Assembly: GCF_040253635.1 (NCBI RefSeq)
Contig: NZ_JBEJGX010000003.1
Span: 3,844,001-3,908,000 of the forward strand
Source: Streptomyces sp. Edi2
Lineage (GTDB): Bacteria > Actinomycetota > Actinomycetes > Streptomycetales > Streptomycetaceae
Reading direction: 5' to 3'
DNA length: 64,000 bases
Positions within the stretch are counted from its first letter, which is position 1. Each line of letters starts with the position of its first letter. Under the pieces are notes generated by a model that saw only the letters and a list, made by a program, of their open reading frames with translations, was not told the origin of the DNA and did not search any database. Shown piece after piece: positions 35,366 to 44,088 of this stretch. A program made the position numbers and the translations under genes.

Positions 35366-36592
35366 GTGAACGACCTAGACGCTTTCGCCGCCCTCCTCGC
35401 CCCGGAGGGGCAAACCCTGCTGGCCGAGCTGCGGGACCACACCCCGTCGGACGAGCTGGCGGCAGCCACCCGGCTACGGCGCACACACCCCGCCGCACTG
35501 GTCTCGGCCGCGCTGGGCCAAGCCCAGCTTCGGCAGCGGGCGGTGGCGAAGTTCGGGGCGGACGCGGGGCGGATGTACTTCACGCCCAACGGCGTGGAGC
35601 AGTCCACCCGGGCCACGGTCGCCGCGCACCGCGCGGCCCGGCTCGCCGCGCTGGGGGTCCGTACGCTGGCCGATCTGTGCTGCGGTATCGGCGGCGACGC
35701 GATCGCGTTGGCCCGGGCCGGGATCCGGGTGCTGGCCGTCGACCGTGACCCGTTGGCCTGCGCCGCGGCCCGGGCCAACGCCGAGGCGCTGGGGCTCGCG
35801 GAGCTGATCGAGGTGCGCTGTGCGGACGTGACGGACGTCGACACGGCGGAGTATGACGCGGTGTTCGTCGATCCGGCACGACGCAGCAAGGCCAGGGGCG
35901 GCCGCATCTTCGACCCCGAGGCGTACTCGCCGCCGCTGTCATGGGCTGTCGAGGCGGCCCGCAAGGCCCCCGTCGCGGCGCTGAAGATCGCGCCGGGGGT
36001 GCCGCACGAGGCGCTGCCCGAGGACGCCGAGACGGAGTGGATCTCGGACGGGGGCGACGTCAAGGAGGCCGTGGTGTGGTTCGGCGCGGCGCAGGACGGA
36101 GCAGGGCAGGACGGCGCGGGGCGCATCACGCCCGGCGGCCGCCGGGCCACGCTGCTTCCGGCCGGGGACTCGCTGCTCGGCGCCGGGCTGCCGGATCCCG
36201 AGCCGGGGCCGGTCGGGGACTGGCTGTACGAGCCGGACGGGGCGGTGATCCGCGCCCATCTCGTCGCGGACGTCGCCCGGCAGATCGACGGGCGGCTGAT
36301 CGATCCGACGATCGCGTACCTCACCGCCGACCGGCTGACCGAGACGCCGTACGCGACCGCCTACGCGATCACCGATGTGCTGCCGTTCCACGTGAAACGG
36401 CTCAAGGCGCTGCTGCGGGAGCGCGAGGTCGGCATCGCGGTGATCAAGAAGCGCGGCTCGGCGGTGGAGCCGGAGGAGCTGCGCAAGAAGCTGAAGCTCA
36501 GTGGCGGACGCAACTCCTGCACGATCTTCCTGACCCGGGTCGCCGGCGCCCCCACGATGCTGCTGGGGCACCCGGCGGCGGACGCCGGCTGA
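35366..36592 (+). CDS. Class I SAM-dependent methyltransferase (THUMP-like C-terminus)
   Basis: 408 residues. The SAM-binding core is clear: LADLCCGIGGDAIALARAGIRVLAVDRDP (about residues 98-125) and DAVFVDPARRSKARGGRIFDPEAYSPPL. The N-terminal helical region and the C-terminal part ending KKRGSAVEPEELRKKLKL match a streptomycete family of methyltransferases with a THUMP-like domain that probably act on RNA. The target is not known. GTG 35366 has no strong ribosome site and only 16 bp separate it from repeat E, so a short leader or leaderless start is possible. Confidence 0.8.
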   Translation: MNDLDAFAALLAPEGQTLLAELRDHTPSDELAAATRLRRTHPAALVSAALGQAQLRQRAVAKFGADAGRMYFTPNGVEQSTRATVAAHRAARLAALGVRTLADLCCGIGGDAIALARAGIRVLAVDRDPLACAAARANAEALGLAELIEVRCADVTDVDTAEYDAVFVDPARRSKARGGRIFDPEAYSPPLSWAVEAARKAPVAALKIAPGVPHEALPEDAETEWISDGGDVKEAVVWFGAAQDGAGQDGAGRITPGGRRATLLPAGDSLLGAGLPDPEPGPVGDWLYEPDGAVIRAHLVADVARQIDGRLIDPTIAYLTADRLTETPYATAYAITDVLPFHVKRLKALLREREVGIAVIKKRGSAVEPEELRKKLKLSGGRNSCTIFLTRVAGAPTMLLGHPAADAG

Positions 36593-36644
36593 CGGGCGCC
36601 CACGCCAGGCCGGTGCCGGCGCCCACGCCAGGCCGCTACCGGCC

Positions 36645-37010
36645 TCACGCCAGGTCGGTCAGGTCCTCGGCGTAGATCTGGGAGAGCGGCTGCGGGCCGA
36701 TGTACTGCTGGCAGGTGCACTGGCCCGCCTCGTACTGCACCGGCTTGTGGTCGGCGTCCCAGGCGACCGCAACCTCCACCAGCTCATGACACTTGCCCTT
36801 TTTGTCATGCTTGGCGAGGTGGTGGGTGCAGCCGCACACCGGTTGCGGCGGCTGGTGCGCGGCGGCCAGCTCCTGCCGCTCCGCACGGGCGGTCTCCAGC
36901 CGCTCCATCTTGCGTTCGTGCCGCGTACGCAGCGCCGTACGGGCGGTGTCGGCGACCTTCGCGAAGCCGCCCGCCATGAAGAAGATGAAGACCCACCAGA
37001 ACCAGTCCAC
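36645..37010 (-). CDS. Membrane-anchored protein with Cys/His cluster
   Basis: 121 residues from GTG 37010, which has GGGGAGGCGGCAGGCT upstream (an alternative GTG at 37028 adds six residues). The N-terminal helix DWFWWVFIFFMAGGFAKVA is a membrane anchor, followed by a basic coiled-coil-like segment (RTRHERKMERLETARAERQE). The C-terminal half has CGCTHHLAKHDKKGKCHE and later CTCQQYIGPQPL, a Cys/His pattern suited to zinc binding. It looks like a conserved streptomycete protein of unknown function. It is the last gene of the leftward tsa block but is separated from tsaD by 121 bp. Confidence 0.75.
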   Translation of the reverse strand: MDWFWWVFIFFMAGGFAKVADTARTALRTRHERKMERLETARAERQELAAAHQPPQPVCGCTHHLAKHDKKGKCHELVEVAVAWDADHKPVQYEAGQCTCQQYIGPQPLSQIYAEDLTDLA

Positions 37011-37131
37011 AGCCTGCCGCCTCCCCACGCGCGCGCCCGGTGCTGCCTGCCAGGGTAAGACCTCGGGCCGGACCTCGGGTCAGGGGAGGCGCGAGGACTC
37101 GCAGAACGACAAAACGAGCCCTCGCCCGGCC

Positions 37132-38271
37132 TCAGGAGTAGAGGTTCTGCTTGCTGGTCTCGTGGACGTGATCGTGGTCGTGGTGGTGGTGCGGGGCGGC
37201 GGACGGCTCCGCGCCGGTCTCCCCGGGCACGTGCGGTTCGGTGACCGGCAGGGACGAGTCGGCGGAGAGGTCCCAGGCGGAGGCGGACCGGCCCCGTGCC
37301 ACCATCTCCGCGCCCAGGGCGGCGACCATCGCACCGTTGTCGGTGCACAGCTTGGGCCGCGGCACCCGCAGGGTGATCCCGGCGTCCTCGCAGCGGCGCT
37401 CGGCCATCGCCCGCAGCCGGGTGTTGGCCGCGACCCCGCCGCCGATCATCAGGTGGTCCACCCCGTTGTCCTTGCAGGCCCGGACAGCCTTTCGGGTCAG
37501 CACATCCACCACGGCCTCCTGGAACGACGCCGAGACGTCCGCCACCGGCACCTCCTCGCCGGCCGCCCGCTTGGCCTCGATCCAGCGGGCGACGGCGGTC
37601 TTCAGGCCGGAGAAGGAGAAGTCGTAGACCGGGTCGCGGGGGCCGGTCAGTCCGCGCGGGAAGCGGATCGCGTCGGGGTTGCCCTCGCGTGCGTAGCGGT
37701 CGATGACCGGGCCGCCGGGGAAGCCGAGGTGCAGCACTCGCGCGATCTTGTCGAAGGCCTCGCCCGCCGCGTCGTCGATCGTCGAGCCCAGCGGCCGTAC
37801 GTCGGAGGTGATGTCCGGGGCCAGCAGGAGGGAGGAGTGGCCGCCGGACACCAGCAGGGCCATCGTGGGCTCGGGCAGCGGGCCGTGCTCCAGCTGGTCG
37901 ACGCAGATGTGCGAGGCGAGGTGGTTGACGCCGTAGAGCGGCTTGCCCAGGGCGTAGGCGTACGCCTTGGCGGCCGAGACACCGACCAGCAGCGCACCGG
38001 CCAGGCCAGGTCCGGCGGTGACCGCGATCCCGTCCAGGTCGGAGGCCGCGACCCCGGCGTCCTTCAGCGCGCGCTGGATGGTGGGGACCATCGCCTCCAG
38101 GTGGGCGCGCGAGGCCACCTCCGGCACCACGCCGCCGTAGCGGGCGTGCTCGTCGACGCTGGAGGCGACCGCGTCGGCGAGGAGGGTGTGGCCGTGGACG
38201 ATGCCGACACCGGTCTCGTCGCAGGAGGTCTCGATGCCGAGGACGAGCGGTCCGCCGCGTGAGTCAGCCAT
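37132..38271 (-). CDS. tsaD: tRNA N6-adenosine threonylcarbamoyltransferase TsaD
   Basis: 379 residues from ATG 38271, 5 bp after the rimI stop. The ASKHA ATPase fold is clear: [16 protein letters not shown] at the N-terminus, GVNHLASHI with the metal-binding His pair, and [11 protein letters not shown]. TsaD transfers threonylcarbamoyl to A37 of ANN-decoding tRNAs together with TsaB and TsaE, both nearby. The C-terminus has an extra tail, [12 protein letters not shown], followed by TSKQNLYS, which is not part of the core fold and may bind metal. Confidence 0.96.
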   Translation of the reverse strand: MADSRGGPLVLGIETSCDETGVGIVHGHTLLADAVASSVDEHARYGGVVPEVASRAHLEAMVPTIQRALKDAGVAASDLDGIAVTAGPGLAGALLVGVSAAKAYAYALGKPLYGVNHLASHICVDQLEHGPLPEPTMALLVSGGHSSLLLAPDITSDVRPLGSTIDDAAGEAFDKIARVLHLGFPGGPVIDRYAREGNPDAIRFPRGLTGPRDPVYDFSFSGLKTAVARWIEAKRAAGEEVPVADVSASFQEAVVDVLTRKAVRACKDNGVDHLMIGGGVAANTRLRAMAERRCEDAGITLRVPRPKLCTDNGAMVAALGAEMVARGRSASAWDLSADSSLPVTEPHVPGETGAEPSAAPHHHHDHDHVHETSKQNLYS

Positions 38272-38276
38272 GAGTG

Positions 38277-38837
38277 TCAAGTTCCTTGTACGGAGGGTGC
38301 TTCGGAGGAGGTCTGGGTGGTGCGCCGCATGACCAGGGCGTCGACGTTGCCGGGCTGGTAGTAGCCGCGGCGGAAACCGATCGGCTCGAAGCCGAAGCGC
38401 TCGTAGAGGCGTTGGGCGCGCACGTTGTCGACCCGCACCTCCAGCAGCACCTCGTGGCATTCGAAGTCCGTCGCGGCACCGAGGAGTTCGGTCAGCAGCC
38501 GGGCGCCGAGGCCGGTGCCCCACATCTCGCGGGCGGTGGCGATGGTCTGGATGTCGCCGGTGCCGTCGACGGCGGCCAGCCCGCCGTAGCCGACCAGCCG
38601 GCCGTCCAGCTCCGCGACGAGGTAACGGCGGGTGGCGTACGGGCCGCGCGCATGGGCCAGCTCGGACCAGAACATGCCCGGCGACCAGGCGTCCTCGGGG
38701 AAGAGCTCCCGTTCCAGCTCCAGCACCGGCGCGATGTCCCACCAGCGCATCTCGCGCAGCACCGCGCCGGGCTCAGCGGCCCCGCCGGGCGGCGGGGGCG
38801 CCGCGGGGCGCCGGTCGGGCGACGGGCGGGTGGTCAC
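38277..38837 (-). CDS. rimI: Ribosomal-protein alanine N-acetyltransferase RimI-like
   Basis: 186 residues of the GNAT fold. The acetyl-CoA loop appears as [17 protein letters not shown], followed by [29 protein letters not shown]. RimI acetylates the N-terminus of ribosomal protein S18 and is co-transcribed with tsaB and tsaD in many bacteria. The GTG start at 38837 overlaps the TGA of tsaB (GTGA), indicating translational coupling. A Pro/Ala-rich N-terminal extension of about 25 residues precedes the domain. Confidence 0.9.
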   Translation of the reverse strand: MTTRPSPDRRPAAPPPPGGAAEPGAVLREMRWWDIAPVLELERELFPEDAWSPGMFWSELAHARGPYATRRYLVAELDGRLVGYGGLAAVDGTGDIQTIATAREMWGTGLGARLLTELLGAATDFECHEVLLEVRVDNVRAQRLYERFGFEPIGFRRGYYQPGNVDALVMRRTTQTSSEAPSVQGT

Positions 38838-39493
38838 CGGGGAGTGACCACCTTGTAATTGGCGGGCACCTGGGCGTCCGGGCGGCGCAGGTACATCGGC
38901 TGCGGCGGCGGCAGCTCCTCGCCCGCGGCCAGCTTGTCCGCTGCCAGCGCGGCCAGCGCCCCGGCGGACTGGTGCTCGGGGGCCTCGCGCCGCAGACCGG
39001 TGAAGACCGTGTCGTAGAGCACGGCGCCCGCGCCCACGGCGGGGACGCCGGCCACCTGGTCGGCGATGTCCGCGGGGCGGTCGACGGAGGGCTCGGTCAG
39101 GCGGGTACGGGCATCGCCGTAACGGGCCCAGTAGACCTCCTTGCGGCGGGCGTCGGTGGCCACGACGAAGGGTTCGGTGAGCCCGGAGGCGTAGGCGAGG
39201 CCGTCCAGGGTGCACAGGCCGTGGACGGGAACGCCCAGCGCCGCCCCGAAGGTCGCGGCGGTCACCAGGCCGACCCGCAGGCCGGTGTACGGGCCCGGTC
39301 CCACGCCGACCACGATGTCGCTGACGGCATCGAGCTTCAGGCCGGCCTCGGCCAGCACCCGGTCGACGGCGGGCAGCAGCAGCTCGCCGTGGCGGCGCGC
39401 ATCCACCTGGCGGGACTCGGCGAGGACCCGGGTGCCGTCGTGGAGCGCGACGGTGACGGCGGGGGTGGCGGTGTCAAGAGCTAGCAGCAGCAC
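38834..39493 (-). CDS. tsaB: tRNA threonylcarbamoyladenosine biosynthesis protein TsaB
   Basis: 219 residues, TsaD-like ASKHA fold without its own catalytic activity: LLALDTATPAVTVALHDG at the N-terminus and VVGVGPGPYTGLRVGL, the TsaB signature. It partners TsaD and TsaE in t6A synthesis. First gene of the tsaB-rimI-tsaD operon, GTG start at 39493; the tsaB stop overlaps the rimI start. tsaE is further upstream on the same strand at 41410. Confidence 0.93.
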   Translation of the reverse strand: MLLLALDTATPAVTVALHDGTRVLAESRQVDARRHGELLLPAVDRVLAEAGLKLDAVSDIVVGVGPGPYTGLRVGLVTAATFGAALGVPVHGLCTLDGLAYASGLTEPFVVATDARRKEVYWARYGDARTRLTEPSVDRPADIADQVAGVPAVGAGAVLYDTVFTGLRREAPEHQSAGALAALAADKLAAGEELPPPQPMYLRRPDAQVPANYKVVTPR

Positions 39494-39634
39494 GTCCTTA
39501 AGACTACGGCTCGGCCGGAGGTACCTGTCGCGGTGCTACCGTCGCCCCCGTAGTCCAGCAGCAAGCAGCCCGGCGTTCCCAGGCCCGGGGCTCCCCGCCA
39601 CAGGGCAGGGAGAGGGAGGAAAGGTGGCACAGCG

Positions 39635-40204
39635 GTGCCCGCTAAGAGCAGCACGATCGTCACCGCGCTGACCACGGCTGCCGTGGTCGTGGTCGGTGTG
39701 CTCGGCTACCAGGCCGCGGCGTCCGCTCCGGACACCCTCACCCAGACCCGCAAGGACACCCGCCACAGCGTGCCCAAGAGCCCGCCGGAGCACGGCGGCA
39801 AGAAGGACAAGGCCCCCACCGCGGCCCCGGTCCCGCAGTCGTCCGGCACGGGCCGGCGGATCGTCTATTCGCTGGACGCCAAGCGGGTCTGGCTGGTCGG
39901 CGCGGACGGCAAGGCGGCGCGTACGTACGCGGTCACGCCGAGCACGGTCGGCCCGCCGCTGGGCGCGTACGCCGTCCGCTCGCGTTCGGTGAGCGTCACG
40001 GGCTCGGACGGCATCGCGATCGAGCATGTGGTGCGGTTCGCGAGCGTGGAAGGCGTCACCGTCGGCTTCAGCGCGGCCGTCGACGGCTCCATGCCCGACC
40101 CGGGCTCGTCGAAGCGGACCGGCGGGATCCGGGAGTCGCGGGCCGACGGCAAGGCGATGTGGGACTTCGCGCTGCACGGCACCAAGGTCGTCGTGGTCTC
40201 CTGA
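39635..40204 (+). CDS. Secreted protein with degenerate L,D-transpeptidase-like domain
   Basis: 189 residues, GTG start at 39635 after GGGAGGAAAGG. An N-terminal export signal or anchor (IVTALTTAAVVVVGVLGYQAAA) is followed by a Lys/Pro-rich linker. The C-terminal 110 residues (RRIVYSLDAKRVWLVGADGK, then TPSTVGPPLGAYAVRSRS, then TGGIRESRADGKAMWDFA) resemble the beta-fold of YkuD L,D-transpeptidases, but the catalytic HG...SHGC motif is absent. It is therefore probably a non-catalytic wall-associated protein. The likeness is by eye and could be wrong. It is divergent from tsaB. Confidence 0.65.
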   Translation: MPAKSSTIVTALTTAAVVVVGVLGYQAAASAPDTLTQTRKDTRHSVPKSPPEHGGKKDKAPTAAPVPQSSGTGRRIVYSLDAKRVWLVGADGKAARTYAVTPSTVGPPLGAYAVRSRSVSVTGSDGIAIEHVVRFASVEGVTVGFSAAVDGSMPDPGSSKRTGGIRESRADGKAMWDFALHGTKVVVVS

Positions 40205-40221
40205 CCCGCACGGCCCCGGCC

Positions 40222-40285
40222 GGTGGCGACTCCGGCCGGTGGCGACCCCCAGCGGTGGCGACCCCAGCGGTGGCGACTCCGGCCG
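40222..40285. repeat. 16-bp imperfect tandem repeat
   Basis: GGTGGCGAC recurs at 40222, 40238, 40254 and 40269, in units of about 16 bp alternating CTCCGGCC and CCCCAGC endings. It starts 18 bp after the stop of the secreted-protein gene. No coding role is visible. Confidence 0.6.
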
Positions 40286-40317
40286 GTTCCGCAGGCCTCC
40301 GTATTCGCCCCTACGGG

Positions 40318-40584
40318 CTACGCCGCGTCGCGGCCCGGGGTGGACGTGGGCGTGGACGCGGCTCCGGGCCCGTCCTGGTCCTCGTCCTCCGCTTCCGGCG
40401 CGCCGGCGGGCTTGCCCCGGCGGGCTTCCTCGGCGGCGTCGGGAGGCGTGGAGACGGCGCTGGCCGCGGCACCGGCCGCCAGCAGTTCATTCATGCTCGG
40501 CGTCTCGCGCGCGCCGCACGCGGCCGCCGCGACGGGGGTGCCCCCGCGCCCTTCAGGCGTGGTGGAGGGCTGGTGGGCCGACAT
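40318..40584 (-). CDS. Small hypothetical protein downstream of a putative iron box
   Basis: 88 residues from ATG 40584, which has GGGAGGCGTCC at ideal spacing. The product starts MSAHQPSTTPEGRGG, includes ACGARETPSMNELLAAGAAASAV, and has an acidic Pro/Ala-rich C-terminus. No domain is recognised. The upstream region contains an iron-box-like sequence at 40648-40661, which suggests control by a DtxR/DmdR repressor. The strong ribosome site and non-random first half support a real gene, but the C-terminal half is low complexity. Confidence 0.6.
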   Translation of the reverse strand: MSAHQPSTTPEGRGGTPVAAAACGARETPSMNELLAAGAAASAVSTPPDAAEEARRGKPAGAPEAEDEDQDGPGAASTPTSTPGRDAA

Positions 40585-40629
40585 GGACGCCTCCCGGGGC
40601 TCCTGGGACGAGCGACAGAAGCTAGGCTC

Positions 40630-40661
40630 GCTACTTAAGCTGGCTACTTAGGCTGACCTAA
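40630..40661. promoter_or_regulatory. Iron-box-like operator (DtxR/DmdR type)
   Basis: TTAGGCTGACCTAA (40648-40661) is a palindrome-like match to the actinobacterial iron box; read on the minus strand, the first 14 bases of the 19-bp consensus match at 13 positions while the last five do not. A related direct repeat GCTACTTAAGCTG lies just before it (40630-40642). It is 64 bp upstream of the small gene starting at 40584. Confidence 0.5.
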
Positions 40662-40740
40662 CTGGGGTCTCCTCCCATGTCACCACGCCCGGCACCAGGT
40701 ACGCAACATCTTACCGACGGCTTGTCGGAAACTACCGGGC

Positions 40741-40770
40741 GGTGTTGTCCGGATCGGTGTTGTCCGGATC
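40741..40770. repeat. 15-bp perfect tandem repeat
   Basis: GGTGTTGTCCGGATC occurs twice head to tail (40741-40755, 40756-40770) in the non-coding stretch between the iron-box region and the tsaE stop. The rest of 40662-40873 shows no gene. Confidence 0.6.
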
Positions 40771-40873
40771 GGCGCCCTCCGGTCCGCCCCCGGCGCCCCC
40801 GCCACCGCGGCCGGCAGGCCTCGGTACGGCCGCCGGCAGGCCCCGGACGGCTGTCAGCAGACTCGGACGGCCG

Positions 40874-41410
40874 TCAGCAGGTCTCCAGCGCGAGCAGCCC
40901 GGCGTCCGCCCAGCGTGCGCCGAGGCCGGTGACCGTCACCTCGCGCACATCGTCCACGTCGTCCTCGGGATGCCCGCCCGCGCCACCGGGCGCATCCGCA
41001 CCCACGGCGCGCCCGATGACCACGTGCAGCCGGTCCTCGGACAACTCCTCGACCTTGCCGTCGCCCCACTCCACGACCACCACCGACTCCGGCAGCGAGA
41101 CATCGAGGTCCAGGTCCTCCATCTCGTCCAGCCCGCCGCCGAGCCGGTACGCGTCGACGTGCACCAGCGCGGGGCCGCCGGTCAGCGAGGGGTGCACCCG
41201 GGCGATGACGAAGGTGGGCGAGGTCACGGCGCCGCGGACGCCCAGCGCCTCGCCCAGGCCACGGGTCAGCGTCGTCTTGCCGGCGCCCAGCTCACCGGTG
41301 AGCAGCACCAGGTCGCCGGGGCGCAGCAGCGGGGCCAGCCGGCGGCCCAACTCCTGCATCTGTGCGGGGGACTTGACGGTGACATGCGCAATGGCTCCGG
41401 TGGTGCTCAT
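40874..41410 (-). CDS. tsaE: tRNA threonylcarbamoyladenosine biosynthesis ATPase TsaE
   Basis: 178 residues from ATG 41410. The P-loop GELGAGKTTLTRGL (about residues 39-52) and the SPTFVIARVHPSL and HVDAYRLGG motifs are those of TsaE, the ATPase that resets the TsaB-TsaD complex in t6A synthesis. A C-terminal extension of about 40 residues (GADAPGGAGGHPEDD onward) exceeds the normal length of the family. It lies downstream of the alpha/beta hydrolase gene in the alr operon rather than with tsaB-rimI-tsaD. Confidence 0.93.
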   Translation of the reverse strand: MSTTGAIAHVTVKSPAQMQELGRRLAPLLRPGDLVLLTGELGAGKTTLTRGLGEALGVRGAVTSPTFVIARVHPSLTGGPALVHVDAYRLGGGLDEMEDLDLDVSLPESVVVVEWGDGKVEELSEDRLHVVIGRAVGADAPGGAGGHPEDDVDDVREVTVTGLGARWADAGLLALETC

Positions 41411-41519
41411 GCCGCAAATGGTACGTCCCGCCCGACGCCCCGCTGCCGCCGCTCGGACGACGCCCTGCCCGGCGGCAGCCCCGGCCGCCGCCCGGCAGGC
41501 CCCGGCAGGCCCCGGCCGC

Positions 41520-42845
41520 TCAGGCGCGGGCGTGCCGCGAGCTGCGGGCCGCCACGCTCGCCCGCTCCACCAGCGACACCAGATGCTCATTGACCAGCTC
41601 GGGCCGCTCCAGCATCACCAGATGCCCGGCGCCGGGCACACACACCAGGTCCGCGTGCGGCAGCACCTCGGCGATCGTCCGGCTGTGGTCGGCGGGAGTG
41701 ATCAGGTCGCTCTCCCCGGCGAGCACCAGCGCGGGCACCGCGTCGTACGCCACCAGCGCCTCGGTCTTGTCGTGCACCGCGAACGCCGGGAAGAACTCGG
41801 CGACCACATCGATCGGGGTCGCCTCGATCAGCCGCTCGCCGAAGCGGGCGATCCCCGGGTCCACCTTCTCCGGCGTCCCGAACGAGTAGCGCTTGATCAT
41901 CCCCGCGAAGAGATCGGCGGTGGCCCGCCGCCCGCGCTCGACGATCTCGCGCTGCCAGCCCAGCGCCTTGAGGACGCCCGGCGCGAGCCAGTGGAAGGCC
42001 TTGACGCCCATGGACGGCAGCCCGAAGCCGACCTCGCTGAGCCGGCCCGCGGAGGTGCCGATCAGGGCCACCCCGACCACCCGCTCCGCGACGTACTCGG
42101 GGAACTGGTCGGCCAGCGCCATCACCGTCATCCCGCCCATGGAGTGCCCGACCAGCACGATCGGCCCCTCGGGCACCGCGGCGTCCAGCACCGCCTTCAG
42201 GTCCCGGCCCAGCAGGTCGATGGTGACCGGTTCCGTGCCGTCGATCTGGCCGTGGCCGCGGGAGGAGCGGCCGTGGCTGCGCTGGTCCCAGTGGACGGTG
42301 CGCACCGTGCCGCGCAGCGCGGAGCGCTGGAAGTGCCAGGAGTCCTGGCTCAGGCAGTAGCCATGGCTGAAGACGACCGTGGGAGCCGCGGAGCGCCGCC
42401 CCAGCGCTGCCGTCAGCCGCTTGCGCAGGCCGCCGTGAGCCTCCTGCGCGGCGCGGGCCTCCTTGCCGCGGACCGGCTTGGCTGACCGGTCGCTCTTGCC
42501 GTGCTTGCCGTTCACCGCGCCCTTGGCCGCCGCGCCGTCCTTCTCCGGCGGGCCCGGCTCGTCGACCTCGTAATACAACTCGGTGCCGTCCTCGGCGACC
42601 GCGGCGCCCGGGGTGCCGCGCAGCGTGCCGTAGGGGCCCGCGGCGTCCAGCGCGAGCCGGGCGCGGCGCCGCATCCCGCGGCCGACCGTCAGTCGTTCTA
42701 TCGCCACACCGGCCGCGGCACCCGCCGCGACCACGCCGATCGCGGCGCCGGCGACACCGGCGTGCCGGCCCGCCTTGGCCCAGTTGCCGGCCACCTCGGC
42801 CGCGGTCTCGACCGCCTGCACGGCGGCTTCCTGTCCCTCGGTCAT
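41520..42845 (-). CDS. Alpha/beta hydrolase
   Basis: 441 residues. The N-terminus has an Ala/Gly-rich hydrophobic helix (VAGAAIGVVAAGAAAGVAI), probably a membrane anchor. The hydrolase core carries VVFSHGYCLSQDSWHFQR (oxyanion region), the nucleophile elbow GHSMGGM and a C-terminal His in PGAGHLVMLERPE. A Lys/Ala-rich insertion (KDGAAAKGAVNGKHGKSD) splits the first strands. The substrate is unknown. Its ATG at 42845 overlaps the alr stop (ATGA), so it is translationally coupled to alanine racemase. Confidence 0.88.
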   Translation of the reverse strand: MTEGQEAAVQAVETAAEVAGNWAKAGRHAGVAGAAIGVVAAGAAAGVAIERLTVGRGMRRRARLALDAAGPYGTLRGTPGAAVAEDGTELYYEVDEPGPPEKDGAAAKGAVNGKHGKSDRSAKPVRGKEARAAQEAHGGLRKRLTAALGRRSAAPTVVFSHGYCLSQDSWHFQRSALRGTVRTVHWDQRSHGRSSRGHGQIDGTEPVTIDLLGRDLKAVLDAAVPEGPIVLVGHSMGGMTVMALADQFPEYVAERVVGVALIGTSAGRLSEVGFGLPSMGVKAFHWLAPGVLKALGWQREIVERGRRATADLFAGMIKRYSFGTPEKVDPGIARFGERLIEATPIDVVAEFFPAFAVHDKTEALVAYDAVPALVLAGESDLITPADHSRTIAEVLPHADLVCVPGAGHLVMLERPELVNEHLVSLVERASVAARSSRHARA

Positions 42846-44029
42846 GCCGTACCCCCCGTGAGCGCGCTGTCTCCTTCGGCTTCGCTCCCTGTGCCGCTGT
42901 CCACATAGACGCGTGGCACCCGGGATCCGATCCGGGTGACGATTTCATACCCGATGGTTCCGGCCACCCGGGCCCAGTCCTCGGCGGTCGGCTCACCGCG
43001 GTCCCCGGGGCCGAACAGCACGGCCGGATCGCCCGGCTCGGCGTGCTCGCCGCCCAGGTCGACCACGAACTGGTCCATCGCGATCCGCCCGGCGACCGTG
43101 CGCCACGCCCCGGCGACCAGCACGGGGCCGGCGCCGGAGGCATGCCGCGGGATGCCGTCGGCGTAGCCCAGCGGGACCAGCGCCAGGGTGGTCTCGCCGG
43201 ACGTCGTGTAGTGGTGCCCGTACGACACGCCGTGGCCGCCCGGGACGCGCTTGACCGACGCGAGCGAGGCCTCCAGGGTCATCGCCGGCCGCAGCCCGAA
43301 GTCCTGGGAGGTGCCGACCTCGGGGCTGGGCGAGATGCCGTAGATGCCGATGCCGGTGCGGACCAGGTCGAAGTGCGCCTCGGGCAGCGTCAGCAGCGCC
43401 GGAGTGTTGGCGATGTGCCGCACCTCGGGGCGCAGCCCGGCCGTCTCGGCGGTCTTCAGCGCCGCGTGGAAGACGTCCAGCTGGGCGGCGATCGAGGGGT
43501 GTCCGGGCTCGTCGGCGCAGGCGAAGTGCGACCAGACGCCGGTGACGGTGAGCGTGCCCTCGGCCTCGGCGGCGCGGGCCGCGGCGGTCAGTTCCGGCCA
43601 GGCGGCGGGCGGGCAGCCGTTGCGGCCGAGACCGGTGTCGACCTTGAGCTGCACGCGGGCGGTGCGGCGGCACGCCCGCGCCGCCGCCCGCACCTCGTCG
43701 AGCGCCCACAGCCCGCTCACCGCGACGTCGATGTCCTGCTCGATCGCCCGCCGCCAGGGGCCGCCGGGCGTCCACAGCCAGCACAGCAGCCGCCCGGTGT
43801 CGCCGGCCGCCCGCAGCGCGAACGCCTCCTCGGGCAGTGCCGTGCCCAGCCAGCCCGCACCGGCCTCGCGGGCGGCGCGCCCGCAGCGCACCGCCCCGTG
43901 CCCGTAGCCATCGGACTTGACCACGGCCATCAGCTCTGCCCGGGGTGCACGGTCCCGCAGCGCACGGACATTCGACCGCACGGCGGCGACGTCAATGGCG
44001 GCACGGGCACGCTTCACTGTCTCGTTCAT
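42842..44029 (-). CDS. alr: Alanine racemase
   Basis: 395 residues. The PLP lysine is in VVKSDGYGHG near residue 35 and the second catalytic base Tyr in VSYGHHYTTSG. The enzyme interconverts L- and D-alanine for peptidoglycan. ATG 44029 is used; an in-frame ATG at 44053 (MPPATLRG) is an alternative, since the GAGGGG ribosome-like sequence sits unusually close to 44029. It leads an operon of alr, an alpha/beta hydrolase and tsaE, with ATGA overlap to the hydrolase. Confidence 0.94.
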   Translation of the reverse strand: MNETVKRARAAIDVAAVRSNVRALRDRAPRAELMAVVKSDGYGHGAVRCGRAAREAGAGWLGTALPEEAFALRAAGDTGRLLCWLWTPGGPWRRAIEQDIDVAVSGLWALDEVRAAARACRRTARVQLKVDTGLGRNGCPPAAWPELTAAARAAEAEGTLTVTGVWSHFACADEPGHPSIAAQLDVFHAALKTAETAGLRPEVRHIANTPALLTLPEAHFDLVRTGIGIYGISPSPEVGTSQDFGLRPAMTLEASLASVKRVPGGHGVSYGHHYTTSGETTLALVPLGYADGIPRHASGAGPVLVAGAWRTVAGRIAMDQFVVDLGGEHAEPGDPAVLFGPGDRGEPTAEDWARVAGTIGYEIVTRIGSRVPRVYVDSGTGSEAEGDSALTGGTA

Positions 44030-44088
44030 CCCCCTCAGTGTCGCAGGCGGCATTGCGCAGCCCCGGGGGACGGCCGGGGAAACCGCGC

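Noticed and set aside
40677..42485. 600-codon plus-strand frame opposite tsaE and the alpha/beta hydrolase
   Set aside because: It is antisense to two well-supported genes and has no family resemblance.
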